From Paeniglutamicibacter antarcticus_C (GTDB lineage: Bacteria; Actinomycetota; Actinomycetes; Actinomycetales; Micrococcaceae), in NCBI RefSeq assembly GCF_039544305.1, contig NZ_BAABLK010000034.1:186001-250000 (forward strand): a stretch of DNA of 64,000 nt. The letters are read 5' to 3'. Made by a program: the position numbers and the translations under genes. Every line of letters begins with the position of its first letter. The stretch's first letter is position 1. The notes below the pieces were generated by a model. It saw only the letters and a list, made by a program, of their open reading frames with translations. It did no database searches and was not told where the DNA came from. This document shows positions 53,841-63,051 of this stretch, piece by piece.

Positions 53841-54806
53841 GTGAGCACCGTTGATTCCAACCCCCAGTTGCCAGCCAAGGTTTCCGACATCTTCGATCCC
53901 ACGCGCTGGCGCGTGGTCGAGGGCTTCGACCTTGAAGACATGACCTACCACCGCCAGGTCGAACGCGACGCAGACGGCACGGTCATCCGCGACCTGCCAA
54001 CCGTCCGCATCGCCTTCGACCGCCCCGAGGTGCGCAACGCGTTCCGCCCGGGCACGGTGGACGAGCTCTACCGTGCCATGGACCACGCCCGCATGAGCTC
54101 AGACGTGGCAACCGTCCTGCTCACCGGCAACGGGCCCTCGGCCAAGGACGGCGGCCACTCCTTCTGCTCCGGCGGCGACCAGCGGATCCGCGGCCGTGAC
54201 GGCTACCGCTATGCGCAGGGCGAGCACGCCGACTCGATCGATCCGGCACGCGCCGGACGCCTGCACATCCTGGAGGTGCAGCGGTTGATGCGCACCATGC
54301 CCAAGGTCGTCATTGCCGTGGTCAACGGATGGGCAGCCGGCGGCGGGCACTCGCTGCACGTTGTCTCGGACCTTTCCATCGCTTCACGCGAACACGGCCG
54401 GTTCAAGCAGACCGACGCCACCGTCGGCTCCTTTGACGCCGGCTACGGGTCGGCGTTGCTGGCCCGGCAGGTCGGGCAGAAGACCGCACGCGAGATCTTC
54501 TTCCTGGCCCGCGAATACTCCGCCGAGGACATGGTTGACATGGGTGCCGTCAACGAAGCGGTCGACCACGCCCGCCTGGAAGACGTCGCGTTGGAATACG
54601 CGGCCGATATAGCCAAACAGTCCCCGCAGGCCATCCGCATGCTCAAGTTCGCCTTCAACCTGGCCGACGACGGCCTTGCCGGCCAGCAGGTCTTCGCCGG
54701 CGAGGCAACCCGCATGGCCTACATGACCGACGAGGCGGTCGAAGGAAGGGACGCCTTCTTGGAAAAGCGCGACCCCGACTGGTCCGCCCACCCGTACTAC
54801 TTCTAG
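53841..54806 (+). CDS. menB: 1,4-Dihydroxy-2-naphthoyl-CoA synthase MenB
   Basis: The protein has 321 residues from a GTG at 53841 (translated MSTVDSNPQLPAKVSDIFDP). Longer actinobacterial MenB of this size carries the internal insert seen here (GGDQRIRGRDGYRYAQGEHA). Active-site segments are SFCSGGDQRIRGR, VNGWAAGGGHSLHVVSDLSI and FKQTDATVGSFDAGYGSALL. It closes the second ring of menaquinone from succinylbenzoyl-CoA. No strong ribosome site precedes the GTG, so a short or leaderless transcript is possible. menE follows after 27 bases. Confidence 0.95.
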   Translation: MSTVDSNPQLPAKVSDIFDPTRWRVVEGFDLEDMTYHRQVERDADGTVIRDLPTVRIAFDRPEVRNAFRPGTVDELYRAMDHARMSSDVATVLLTGNGPSAKDGGHSFCSGGDQRIRGRDGYRYAQGEHADSIDPARAGRLHILEVQRLMRTMPKVVIAVVNGWAAGGGHSLHVVSDLSIASREHGRFKQTDATVGSFDAGYGSALLARQVGQKTAREIFFLAREYSAEDMVDMGAVNEAVDHARLEDVALEYAADIAKQSPQAIRMLKFAFNLADDGLAGQQVFAGEATRMAYMTDEAVEGRDAFLEKRDPDWSAHPYYF

Positions 54807-54833
54807 CGCCGGCCAGGAAGGCACCGCTTCGCC

Positions 54834-55961
54834 ATGAACCCAGAGACCGCCCTCGCCGCACTGTCCGCCTCGCTGAACGAGGAAGGAGACGCCGTGGAAA
54901 TCCTGCCCGGCCTCACGAACAACGACTACGTCGTTAACTCGGTTCCGGGCCACGAACTCGATGGCCTTGCGGAGATCGCCGCGGTGGTGCGGACCTCTGG
55001 TTCCACCGGAACCCCCAAGCGCACCGCGCTGTCGATCGAGGCGTTGGCCTCCTCTTCCATGTCCACGGCCGAGCATCTGGGCTTCGAAGGCCAATGGCTG
55101 CTTGCCCTGCCACTGCACTACGTTGCCGGGTTGGCGGTGCTCACCCGCAGCCTCTACGCAGGGACCCGGCCGTGGGCCATGGACATGGGACCCAGCTTTG
55201 ACGCGGCGGGGTTCAACGAGGCGGCCACAGCGCTGACGGATGCCAAGCGCCTGGTCTCCCTGGTCCCCACGCAACTACAGCGACTGCTCACCGACCCCAC
55301 TGGCCAAACATTGGCAACGCTGCGGCGCTTCGACGCAATCCTGCTCGGCGGTGCGTGCACACCGCGCGCCGTCCTGGACGAAGCTGCCAAGCACTCGCTG
55401 AACATCCACCTCACCTACGGCTCCTCCGAGACCAGCGGCGGCTGCGTCTATGACGCCCGCACCCTGCCCAGGGTCCAAGCCAAGGTCGTTGAAGGACGCA
55501 TCATGCTGGGCGGGCCCACCATTGCCTCGGGCTACCTCGGCGACAAGGAGCTGACGTCCGCGCATTTCAGCGTCGATGGATCCGGGGTTCGCTGGTATGC
55601 CACCGACGACCTTGGCAGCTACGCCGATGGTGTCCTCTCGGTGGCCGGACGCGTCGATGACGTGATCGTCACCGGCGGGGTAAAAGTCTCCGCCTCCGAG
55701 GTCCAACACGTCCTGGAGGCGCTTCAAGGGGTATCGGCCGTCGCGGTGGTGCCGGTGCCCGATGCCCAGTGGGGGCAGCAGATCGCCGCTGCCTACGTAG
55801 GGACCGCCGATCCCGCGTCCTTGGCCGCTGCCGTGCGCGCTTCACTCGGAGCCTCCGCGGTGCCCCGGCGCATGCGCATCGTTGAGGCCTTGCCGCAGCT
55901 GCCCAACGGGAAGATCGATCGCATGCTGGTTGCCTCCTGGCTCACCGACACCGCGCACTGA
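54834..55961 (+). CDS. menE: o-Succinylbenzoate-CoA ligase MenE
   Basis: The protein has 375 residues, the short actinobacterial form of MenE. The P-loop is VVRTSGSTGTPKRTALSIE, the adenylate motif is TYGSSETSGGCVYD, and the hinge and lysine region is GRVDDVIVTGGVKVSASEVQ with the terminal catalytic Lys in LPNGKIDR. It activates succinylbenzoate for MenB. Position directly after menB supports the call. Confidence 0.94.
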   Translation: MNPETALAALSASLNEEGDAVEILPGLTNNDYVVNSVPGHELDGLAEIAAVVRTSGSTGTPKRTALSIEALASSSMSTAEHLGFEGQWLLALPLHYVAGLAVLTRSLYAGTRPWAMDMGPSFDAAGFNEAATALTDAKRLVSLVPTQLQRLLTDPTGQTLATLRRFDAILLGGACTPRAVLDEAAKHSLNIHLTYGSSETSGGCVYDARTLPRVQAKVVEGRIMLGGPTIASGYLGDKELTSAHFSVDGSGVRWYATDDLGSYADGVLSVAGRVDDVIVTGGVKVSASEVQHVLEALQGVSAVAVVPVPDAQWGQQIAAAYVGTADPASLAAAVRASLGASAVPRRMRIVEALPQLPNGKIDRMLVASWLTDTAH

Positions 55962-56116
55962 AGACGCCTTCCGGCCACCGGAACGACACGCATCCGGCGC
56001 CTCCACCGCTGCACCCTGGATACCGGCACAACTGAAGTAACGTGGGCTGCATCACCGGAGCGCCGGTCCCAATGGTTGTTCCCCCATGCCAGTCCCGCAC
56101 AAAGAGGTGCCAAGCC

Positions 56117-57484
56117 ATGAGCAAAACCACCCCGCCGCAAGGCGGAACAGCTATCTCCCGGGCCATGCGGCCGATCAACAACCTGGTCGAAAGGTTCATC
56201 CCCTCGGCCCTGGTCTTCGCCATTGCGCTGACCTTCATCGTTGCCATTCTCGCCCTGCTCATCACCGATTCCAGCCCGCTGCTGATCGTGCAAAGCTGGG
56301 GCGACGGACTGGCCGGGCTGCTGGCCTTCATCACGCAGATGGCGCTGGTGCTGATGCTGGGATTCATCCTTGCCAACACCCGCCCGGTGCGAAAGCTGTT
56401 GACGTTTTTGGGGCGCATCCCCAAGACCCCGCTCCAGGGTTACGTGTTCGTGTTCCTCGTGGCCGCCGTGGCCTCCCTGATCACCTGGGGCTTGGGGCTC
56501 GTGGTGGGCGGCCTGCTGGCCCGGGAAGTCGCGGCCCAAGGCCGGGAACGCGGCATCCGCTTCCACTTCCCGATGCTCGTTGCCGCCGGTTTTGCCGGGT
56601 TCGTCGTCTGGCATATGGGATATTCCGGTTCCGGGCCCTTGACCGCCGCCACCCCGGATTCGTTCATCGCGAAGCAGCTCGGCGGTCCGCTGTCCATCTC
56701 ACAGACCACCTTCTCCTCGTGGAACATGATCGCCGCCGTCATCACCATCATCGTGGTCGCCCTGGCCCTGTACCTGGTTGCCCCGCGCGGGAACGACAAG
56801 ATCGTGGAACTTGCCAGGGACGCCCGCGAGGAACTGGTTTCCGTGGACGACGAGGTCACCACCCCCGCGGACCGGGTCGATGCCAGCCGGTTGCCTACAT
56901 TGCTGCTCGGGGTGATGCTGGTCGCCTACCTGGTGATCCATTTCTCCACCGGCGGCACGCTGACCCTGGACATCGTCAACTGGTCCTTCCTGGCCTTGAT
57001 CCTGCTGCTTGTCCGGAGCCCCTTCGAGCTGGTGGCCCTGACCAAGCACGCAGCTTCCAACGTGGGTGAGATCCTGCTGCAGTTCCCCCTGTATGCCGGC
57101 ATCCTGGGCATCATGAGTGGCACAGGGCTGATCGCCATCTTCTCCGATGCCGTGGTTTCGATTTCCACCCCGCAGACCTTTGGCGTGCTGGCGTTCCTCT
57201 CCGCCGGGCTGGTGAACTTCTTCGTTCCCTCCGGCGGCGGGCAGTTCGCCGTCCAGGCACCCATCATGCTCACAGCGGCCGCCGAACTGAACGTGGACCC
57301 GTCCATCGCGATCATGGCCGTTGCCTACGGCGACCAGTGGACCAACATGATCCAGCCGTTCTGGGCCCTGCCGTTGCTGGCCATTGCCGGGCTGAAGATG
57401 CGAGACATCCTGGGATACACCACAGTGGTGCTGATCGCCTCGGGCATCGTGTTGGCCGCGACCTTGCTGATCGTTTCGCTCTAG
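56117..57484 (+). CDS. Short-chain fatty acid transporter (AtoE family)
   Basis: The protein has 455 residues from the ATG at 56117, with AGAGG before it. About ten to twelve helices; typical family segments are GWGDGLAGLLAFITQMALVL-like text near residue 60, WGLGLVVGGLLAREVA and FFVPSGGGQFAVQAPIM, followed by YGDQWTNMIQPFWALPLLAI. AtoE-type carriers import acetoacetate, butyrate and similar acids. It interrupts the men genes but shares their orientation, and ends at a clear terminator. Confidence 0.9.
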   Translation: MSKTTPPQGGTAISRAMRPINNLVERFIPSALVFAIALTFIVAILALLITDSSPLLIVQSWGDGLAGLLAFITQMALVLMLGFILANTRPVRKLLTFLGRIPKTPLQGYVFVFLVAAVASLITWGLGLVVGGLLAREVAAQGRERGIRFHFPMLVAAGFAGFVVWHMGYSGSGPLTAATPDSFIAKQLGGPLSISQTTFSSWNMIAAVITIIVVALALYLVAPRGNDKIVELARDAREELVSVDDEVTTPADRVDASRLPTLLLGVMLVAYLVIHFSTGGTLTLDIVNWSFLALILLLVRSPFELVALTKHAASNVGEILLQFPLYAGILGIMSGTGLIAIFSDAVVSISTPQTFGVLAFLSAGLVNFFVPSGGGQFAVQAPIMLTAAAELNVDPSIAIMAVAYGDQWTNMIQPFWALPLLAIAGLKMRDILGYTTVVLIASGIVLAATLLIVSL

Positions 57485-57509
57485 CTCACCTCACCGGAGC
57501 CCGTGTAAT

Positions 57510-57537
57510 TTCTCCCTTGCCCACGGGCAAGGGAGAA
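57510..57537 (+). terminator. Terminator after the fatty acid transporter
   Basis: TTCTCCCTTGCCC (57510-57522) pairs perfectly with 57525-57537; the tight centre would open to a four-to-six-base loop. It lies 26 bases after the stop codon and 39 bases before menA. Confidence 0.85.
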
Positions 57538-57575
57538 TAAGGGCTGCACGTTTTTCCGAAGCAGCGAGAGGACCG

Positions 57576-58466
57576 ATGGTGGCTACGATTTCCCAATGGG
57601 TTGCCGGCGCACGATTGCGCACCCTTCCCATTGTGATTGCCCCCGTGATCATTGGAACCGCGGCCGCGGTGGACACCACCGGGAAGCTCGCCTGGTTCGA
57701 GGCCCTCCTGGCGCTGGTTGTCGGTCTCTTGCTCCAAGTCGGTGTCAATTACTCCAACGACTACTCGGATGGGATCCGCGGCACCGACGACGTGCGCGTC
57801 GGGCCGCTTCGCCTGACCGCTTCCGGCCTGGCCAAACCCACCACGGTGCGCAACGCCGCCTTTGCGTGTTTCGGGCTCGCTGGCCTCGTCGGGGCGTTCC
57901 TGGTCATCTACACCTCCGCCTGGCCACTGTTGCTGGTCGGGGTGGCAGCGATATTTGCGGCCTGGGGCTACACCGGGGGCAAGAACCCCTACGGATACCG
58001 TGGGCTCGGCGAGGTCTTCGTCTTCATCTTCTTCGGCCTCGTGGCAACCTTGGGAACCACCTACACCCAGGCCCACCTGCTCACCCTTCCCGCCTACCTG
58101 GGTGCCGTGGGAACCGGGCTCATCGCCACCGCGTTGTTGATGGCCAACAACATCCGCGACATCCCCACCGACAAGGAAGTCGGTAAGATGACCCTGGCGG
58201 TGCAGCTGGGCGATCCGGCGGCCCGCATCAGCTACGTGATGATGCTGGCCGTTGCCCTCGTGCTGCCGCTGCTGCTGGTGGCAACTCACCCCTGGATGTG
58301 GCTCGTCCTGTTGACCGTGCTCCTGTGCCTGGTGCCGTCCTGGATCGTGCTGCGCAACCACGAGCCCGGCGCCCTGATCCCGGTGCTGAAGCAAACAGGC
58401 ATCATCAACCTCGCCTATGCCGCACTGTTCGCCGTGGGCATCGCGATGGGCCTGGCCCTGGGCTGA
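57576..58466 (+). CDS. menA: 1,4-Dihydroxy-2-naphthoate polyprenyltransferase MenA
   Basis: The protein has 296 residues with eight or nine membrane helices. The two Asp-rich prenyl diphosphate motifs are NDYSDGIRGTDD (about residues 60-71) and NNIRDIPTDKEVGKMTLAVQ (about 190-209). MenA attaches the isoprenoid tail in menaquinone synthesis. Its start lies 39 bases after the preceding terminator, so it has its own promoter. Confidence 0.95.
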   Translation: MVATISQWVAGARLRTLPIVIAPVIIGTAAAVDTTGKLAWFEALLALVVGLLLQVGVNYSNDYSDGIRGTDDVRVGPLRLTASGLAKPTTVRNAAFACFGLAGLVGAFLVIYTSAWPLLLVGVAAIFAAWGYTGGKNPYGYRGLGEVFVFIFFGLVATLGTTYTQAHLLTLPAYLGAVGTGLIATALLMANNIRDIPTDKEVGKMTLAVQLGDPAARISYVMMLAVALVLPLLLVATHPWMWLVLLTVLLCLVPSWIVLRNHEPGALIPVLKQTGIINLAYAALFAVGIAMGLALG

Positions 58467-58548
58467 GCTCCGTGGCACCAGCCACCTTGCCGGCCCTTAC
58501 CCGCCGGGGTGCCCAGGGATCAGGGCCCGCTCAGCACCGGGTGATGCG

Positions 58549-59367
58549 CTACAGCATTTCCAGCATGTGTTCATAAGGTTCCCCTGTCGCGCGGGTCATG
58601 CCCAGTTCGCAGGTCCGGTTGCACGAGGGGTGTGCGCCGGCACCGAAGGCAATGGCCTCGGCGGCCTGCTCTTCGGCGGCCGAGGCGGTGAGCTCGGGGT
58701 GCAGCATCCGCCGGTCCCCGGCAAAACCGCAGCATCCCCAACTTTCGGGAACCTTCACTCTGTGGGCCACGGCTTCGGCAACGGTTTGCAGTGCCTCGTT
58801 GAGTCCCAGCCGGGTGGAGGAACACGTCGGGTGCAGCGCCAGGGCCGCGAGCTTCCGTCCTTCCGGAAGCAGCGGCAGGATGTGCTCGGCGGTGTAGTCG
58901 CTCACGTCAATGATGTTCAGCGGATTGGCCCCCTCGGGGACCGCCTCCTGATCAATAAAGTGGCGCAGGCCCTCCGTGCAGGAGGAGGCGTCGCAGAGGA
59001 TCGGGAGCTCGCCGTTGTTGCTGGCCGCACGCAGTAAGGCCACCACCCGCTCCCCCCATGCCCGCATGTCCCTTATCCATGCCACTGGAGGAGAACGGGG
59101 TGCCGCAACACAGCGAGTCGATTGCCTCAGGAAGAAGCAATTCCACGCCCGTCCGCGCGGCCAGGACGCTGAAGCTTTCCTGGATTCCCGCCTGCGAGGG
59201 ATCGGCGGGACCGAACATGGTGTTCACGCAGGCCGGGACGTAGACGGCAACCGGTTTTCCGTTCGGCGGCGGCCGGGCACGCTTGCGGCCCCCTGCCAGA
59301 AGCTCGGAGGAGTACAGCGGCAACGTGTCCTTGCCCAGCACCCGCGGCGGCAAATCTGCGAGTGCGC
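58549..59367 (-). pseudogene. C-terminal remnant of a D-lactate dehydrogenase (FAD/Fe-S type)
   Basis: The reading frame gives PRVLGKDTLPLYSSELLAGG, VYVPACVNTMFGPADPSQAG and LLPEAIDSLCCGTPFSSSGM (a CCG domain of Fe-S oxidoreductases). A shift near 59065 leads to RVVALLRAASNNGELPILCD, DASSCTEGLRHFI and the second CCG motif SWGCCGFAGDRRMLHPELTA, ending PYEHMLEML. About 270 C-terminal residues remain; the FAD-binding two thirds are gone. It abuts a broken GntR gene on the opposite strand. Confidence 0.8.
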
Positions 59368-59843
59368 ATTGCTCCAGGGAACGGTGCTGACCGAAGCTGG
59401 ACTCGCTGCCCACTACTTTGTCGCCCGGCCAACCGCCAGGGCCGCCATAGAACGGCTGGTTGCGGATTCGCTTTTGGAGCGAGGCACCCACAAATCGGCA
59501 CCGGTCAAGTCCTTGGGTGCGGATTCGCTCAGGGACATCTATTTCGTCCTGGCAATCCCGGAACCAGAGGTGGTGCGCCGCCGTGCGCGATCCGGCCACG
59601 TGCCGCAGTCCGCGATCAGCCACAACGCCGAAATTTCCTCACGTCGTTCCCTGCCGAGTTCCGCAATCATCGACCCGGACATGGACTTCCATACGGCATT
59701 GATTGATGTGATGGATAGCGAACGAGCACGCCGCAATCCGCGCCCTTCTCGAGACGAGCGATCCCCAGGGTGCGGCCAGTTCGCTTGGTGGATACCTGGC
59801 CCATGCCAGGGAGCTGCTGGCCACCGAACTTGGCGTGGGTTAG
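59368..59843 (+). pseudogene. Remnant of a GntR/FadR-type regulator
   Basis: The frame gives QGTVLTEAGLAAHYFVARPT, ARAAIERLVADSLLERGTHK (winged helix) and the FCD-domain start SLRDIYFVLAIPEPEVVRRR, then MDFHTALIDVMDSERARR. About 60 residues are then missing, and after a frame change the end reads SLGGYLAHARELLATELGVG before a stop at 59841. The first HTH helix is also gone. Such regulators often neighbour lactate dehydrogenase genes, so this and the adjacent fragment are probably one decayed lactate module. Confidence 0.78.
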
Positions 59844-59907
59844 CGCCGCAAATCCCGTTGCACGCGAAAACCCTTCGCGGCCCACGGTGTTGCGAGCCGG
59901 AAGGACG

Positions 59908-60177
59908 CTACTTCTCGCCGTCGAGGAAGCGGTCCTCGGCTTCTTCGTCTTCCAGGTTCCGTTTGGACTTCTTCGGTGCCTTGGAGCCGAACACTCTCTG
60001 CACATCGGCGTTCGCAGCCAGTCGCATTTTGTTCAGGAACAAATAGCTCACGGCAAAGGCGATCACCAAAGCAACCAGGCCCGCTGTGTACAGGGGCCAC
60101 TGCAGCAGAAACAGCAGTGGGAGGAAAACGACGAAGAAAAGGGCCAACCGAATCACGGTGTACTTAAAGAACTGCAC
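59908..60177 (-). CDS. DUF4229 small membrane protein
   Basis: The protein has 89 residues: two membrane helices (about 8-24 and 28-50) followed by a charged cytoplasmic tail (KAPKKSKRNLEDEEAEDRF). The opening MQFFKYTVIRLALFFVVFLP is typical of DUF4229, a family found in actinobacteria near men genes. Function unknown. It is divergent from the PLDc_N gene. Confidence 0.82.
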   Translation of the reverse strand: MQFFKYTVIRLALFFVVFLPLLFLLQWPLYTAGLVALVIAFAVSYLFLNKMRLAANADVQRVFGSKAPKKSKRNLEDEEAEDRFLDGEK

Positions 60178-60229
60178 CCCTCCAGTCTAGACGCAGCAAG
60201 AACCCAGATAAGTTCACTAGACTAGGACT

Positions 60230-60646
60230 ATGGTCAGGAACTTTATCTTTCTCGCGCTCGTGGCACTCGCCGTAACTATCTATGCCTTGATCGAATGCGC
60301 GCGTACCCGTCCAAGTGACGTGCGTTCGCTGCCCAAGACCGGTTGGATTGCAGCAATCATCCTGCTGCCACTGATCGGGGCAGGACTGTGGTTCTGGCTT
60401 GGCCGCCCTGCGGCCAGCACCTATGAGAAGCCCAACCAGGCCCGCCGGCAGGCAACCGGCGCCCCGGACGATGATCCGGACTTCCTGCGAAACCTTGAAA
60501 GGCAGCGTCGGAACCAAGCACGCGAGGACGATCTCCGCCGCAAGGAAGCCGAGCTGGAAGCCCGCGAACGCAAAATCCGCGAAGAGGGCAAACCTCGTGA
60601 TGAAGGCGGCAACCCCACCGGGGAAACACCCCGGCACACGAAGTAG
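60230..60646 (+). CDS. PLDc_N-type membrane protein
   Basis: The protein has 138 residues. Two helices (5-22 and 42-58) enclose the short loop ECARTRPSDVRSLPKTGWIA that marks the phospholipase D N-terminal (PLDc_N) domain; no HKD catalytic motif is present. The rest is a charged, coiled-coil-like segment (NLERQRRNQAREDDLRRKEA). Similar proteins in actinobacteria are small membrane proteins of unknown role. It ends before a long palindromic terminator. Confidence 0.85.
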   Translation: MVRNFIFLALVALAVTIYALIECARTRPSDVRSLPKTGWIAAIILLPLIGAGLWFWLGRPAASTYEKPNQARRQATGAPDDDPDFLRNLERQRRNQAREDDLRRKEAELEARERKIREEGKPRDEGGNPTGETPRHTK

Positions 60647-60668
60647 CCCCCCGGCGAAACCAAAACAC

Positions 60669-60714
60669 CAGATGGGTGGTGGTTCAAGGAATTCCTTGAA
60701 CCACCACCCATCTG
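60669..60714. terminator. 46-bp perfect palindrome, bidirectional terminator
   Basis: Two 23-base arms meet without a spacer at a central GAATTC. The arms read CAGATGGGTGGTGGTTCAAG and onward, mirrored. It lies between convergent PLDc_N and rtcB, 22 bases past one stop and two bases past the other; the AT-rich TTAA sequence on the right overlaps the rtcB stop region. Confidence 0.9.
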
Positions 60715-60715
60715 C

Positions 60716-61882
60716 TTAATCACCCTTGACGTTGATGATCTGACGCAACTTGTGCCTCACTTCCACCAAGTCCGAGGCGTCCTCCATGACCTGGTCGATC
60801 GGCTTGTAGGCCCCCGGAATTTCGTCGATGAATGCGTTTGTGTCGCGGTACTCGATGCCTTTCATCGCCTCCCGCAGCTGCTCGACGCTGAAGTTCTTCC
60901 GGGCGGCAGAACGCGAGTATTCGCGTCCTGCGCCATGCGGCGAGGAATCCAGCGCCACGGCATTTCCCTTGCCGATGACAACGTACGAAGCGGTTCCCAT
61001 GGAACCGGGGATCAGACCCGGATCGCCTTCACGCGCCCGGATTGCTCCCTTGCGCGAGAGCCAAACCGCCTTCCCGAAGTGCGTTTCCTTTTCCGTGAAG
61101 TTGTGGTGGCAGTTGATTCGCTCCATCTCCTTCACCTCTCCCCCGACCCATTCGCTGAACTGCCGAATGACCCGGTCCATCATTTCCTCGCGGTTGAGCA
61201 GGGCAAAGCGCTGGGCCCAACGCAGTTCTCTGATGTAGGCATCGAATTCGGCTGTCCCTTCAACCAAGTAGGCAAGATCCGGGTCAGGAAGCTCTATCCA
61301 GTACTTCTTCGCAACCTGCTGGGCCACCTTGATGTACTTCATCGCGATCCGGTTCCCGACTCCACGGGAACCGGAGTGCAGGAAGAGCCACACGTTGTCG
61401 TCCTCGTCGAGAGACACCTCAATGAAGTGGTTCCCCGATCCGAGTGATCCGAGCTGCAGCTCCCAGTTCCCTGCGTAGTCCGCCGGGTCGAAGCCGGCCT
61501 CGTTGGCAAGAGCCTTGAGCTCGGCGATGCGCGGAACGACGGTCGCTACGACCTTCTTGTTGGAGCGTCCGGCCGAGAGCGGGATCGCGCGTTCGATGTC
61601 CTCACGAAGCGGCTTGCGATCCGTGGGCAGCTGGCGTGCGGTGTACTGCGTCTTGACGGCAATCATTCCGCAACCGATGTCTACGCCTACCGCTGCGGGC
61701 ATGATCGCGCCCAGTGTGGGGATCACGGAGCCGACGGTGGCGCCCTTTCCCAGATGCGCATCGGGCATCAAGGCAAGGTGGGGGAAGATGAACGCCATCT
61801 TCGAGGCGGTGATTGCCTGCTCACGAGTTTTCTCATCCAGAATGGACGCCCAGTTCTTGAGCCGGCCGTTGATGGTCTCCAC
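60716..61882 (-). CDS. rtcB: RNA-splicing ligase RtcB
   Basis: The protein has 388 residues, the short bacterial RtcB form. Metal and catalytic motifs are visible: MPDAHLGKGATVG, AVGVDIGCGM (Asp68, Cys71), LGSGNHFIEV, HSGSRGVGN, CHHNFTEKE, PGSMGTASYVV and SSPHGAGR with the His that takes GMP. RtcB joins RNA 2',3'-cyclic phosphate ends to 5'-OH ends using GTP and Mn. No archease, RtcA or RtcR gene is near. It is transcribed leftwards, away from the initiator tRNA gene. Confidence 0.95.
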   Translation of the reverse strand: METINGRLKNWASILDEKTREQAITASKMAFIFPHLALMPDAHLGKGATVGSVIPTLGAIMPAAVGVDIGCGMIAVKTQYTARQLPTDRKPLREDIERAIPLSAGRSNKKVVATVVPRIAELKALANEAGFDPADYAGNWELQLGSLGSGNHFIEVSLDEDDNVWLFLHSGSRGVGNRIAMKYIKVAQQVAKKYWIELPDPDLAYLVEGTAEFDAYIRELRWAQRFALLNREEMMDRVIRQFSEWVGGEVKEMERINCHHNFTEKETHFGKAVWLSRKGAIRAREGDPGLIPGSMGTASYVVIGKGNAVALDSSPHGAGREYSRSAARKNFSVEQLREAMKGIEYRDTNAFIDEIPGAYKPIDQVMEDASDLVEVRHKLRQIINVKGD

Positions 61883-62300
61883 GGTTTAACTTTCTGACTG
61901 TTGTTATTGCCTCGGGAGTCCAAGGCAAATTCGAAAAGTCCGGGGAGACGATCGGATCCAAAAAGAAGCCCCGAACCGGTGTGGTTGCGGGGCTTGTCTT
62001 GCTGCTGGCGTGCAGAAGTCTAAAGGCGTGGCAACCGTCGGTCTTGTTCTTGCTTGTACTGGCGATTAAATACGCTCAGGAAAGGAACAGGTGGCTGGGT
62101 CATTTGCAGATTCAGCATTATTCTTTCCCTTCAGTCCAGACCGTTTCCCATGTATCGGGAATTCAATTGCGTTGGCCACGTTCGGTGACCAGGAAAAACT
62201 GAGCTTAGCACCACCAAATGACATTGGACAAGGAAACCTTCGGAGGCGTTCACCGCCAACGGCCAAGGTGGCCCTCGATTCCGGATTGCTTCGGGAATGC
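61883..62300. other. Intergenic region upstream of rtcB
   Basis: No supported gene. It contains the rtcB promoter. A moderately AT-rich section at 62060-62215 shows no coding signal on either strand. Confidence 0.5.
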
Positions 62301-62338
62301 AAGAAGCTCCTGTTCCTCAACAGGAACAGGAGCTTCTT
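62301..62338 (-). terminator. Terminator of the initiator tRNA gene
   Basis: A 17-bp perfect stem (62301-62317 with 62322-62338) with a four-base loop starts six bases past the tRNA 3' end. On the minus strand the stem ends in CTTCTT, giving a partial U-tract. Confidence 0.9.
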
Positions 62339-62343
62339 CTTTG

Positions 62344-62417
62344 TGGCGGGGGCAAGATTTGAACTTGCGACCTCCGGGTTATGAGCCCGGCGAGCTACCG
62401 AACTGCTCCACCCCGCG
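62344..62417 (-). tRNA. tRNA-fMet (initiator), anticodon CAT
   Basis: 74 bases without an encoded CCA. The acceptor 5' strand CGCGGGG pairs with CCCCGCC except at position 1, where C faces C; an unpaired first position is a hallmark of initiator tRNA. The anticodon stem-loop is CCGGGCTCATAACCCGG, with the three G-C pairs that define initiators. The T-arm GCAAGTTCAAATCTTGC is regular. Confidence 0.96.
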
Positions 62418-63051
62418 TCGGTAAATACAACAATAACAGTGGATTGCCCAGCCGCCTAATCGGTCGATCGGCTCGCTGATACTGGCGGGTTTTGCCGAGG
62501 ATTCGCGCAGGAAGTAAGGATATTTCCATTCCTTAGGCCACCAAACACCCAATACGGCTGAACTTAAGAGAGTAACCTATATCACATTGTGGGCCAGTGT
62601 GATTCAGCGTCGGCATCAAGTGGCCGGCCACTTGGTGCCGCAAGCATTGGCGTTGACACCATGGGATCCCGGTTCGCCCTCGAAGGATCCGCGGTCTCGA
62701 CACCACCCACTGTCGGCACCGGTATCCAGCGCCGCGCGGTACTTGAGTCCCCGACGGCAACGGCGCTTCGCCCGGAGCCGGCTCCCTGCCCAACGAACAG
62801 GCCAATGGCCAGCACCCGCTCATCGTCAAACGAAACGCACGCCAAGATAGCGAGCATCCGTCATCGGATGGACCCTCTCGTACTCTTTTCCGGGTATGTG
62901 CGGCGCCTGGCACCCACGCGGTTCCGCTCCTTTGTTCGGATATGGTTTCGCGCCACGGCTACCAGTTTCCCACTGGCTGCCGGTTAAGACAGCGGTGGCT
63001 CCACTTCCCGTCAAGACGGAGGTGGAGCCACCAAGGAGTCAAGCTGGAGCC
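62418..63051. other. Intergenic region between tRNA-fMet and ccsB
   Basis: About 630 bases with no supported gene. Frames on both strands (longest about 130 codons) have no family resemblance. The promoter of the tRNA must lie at the left end, near 62420-62470. Confidence 0.5.

Noticed and set aside
62582..62987. Overlapping frames between tRNA-fMet and ccsB
   Set aside because: No resemblance to any family and mutually overlapping on both strands.
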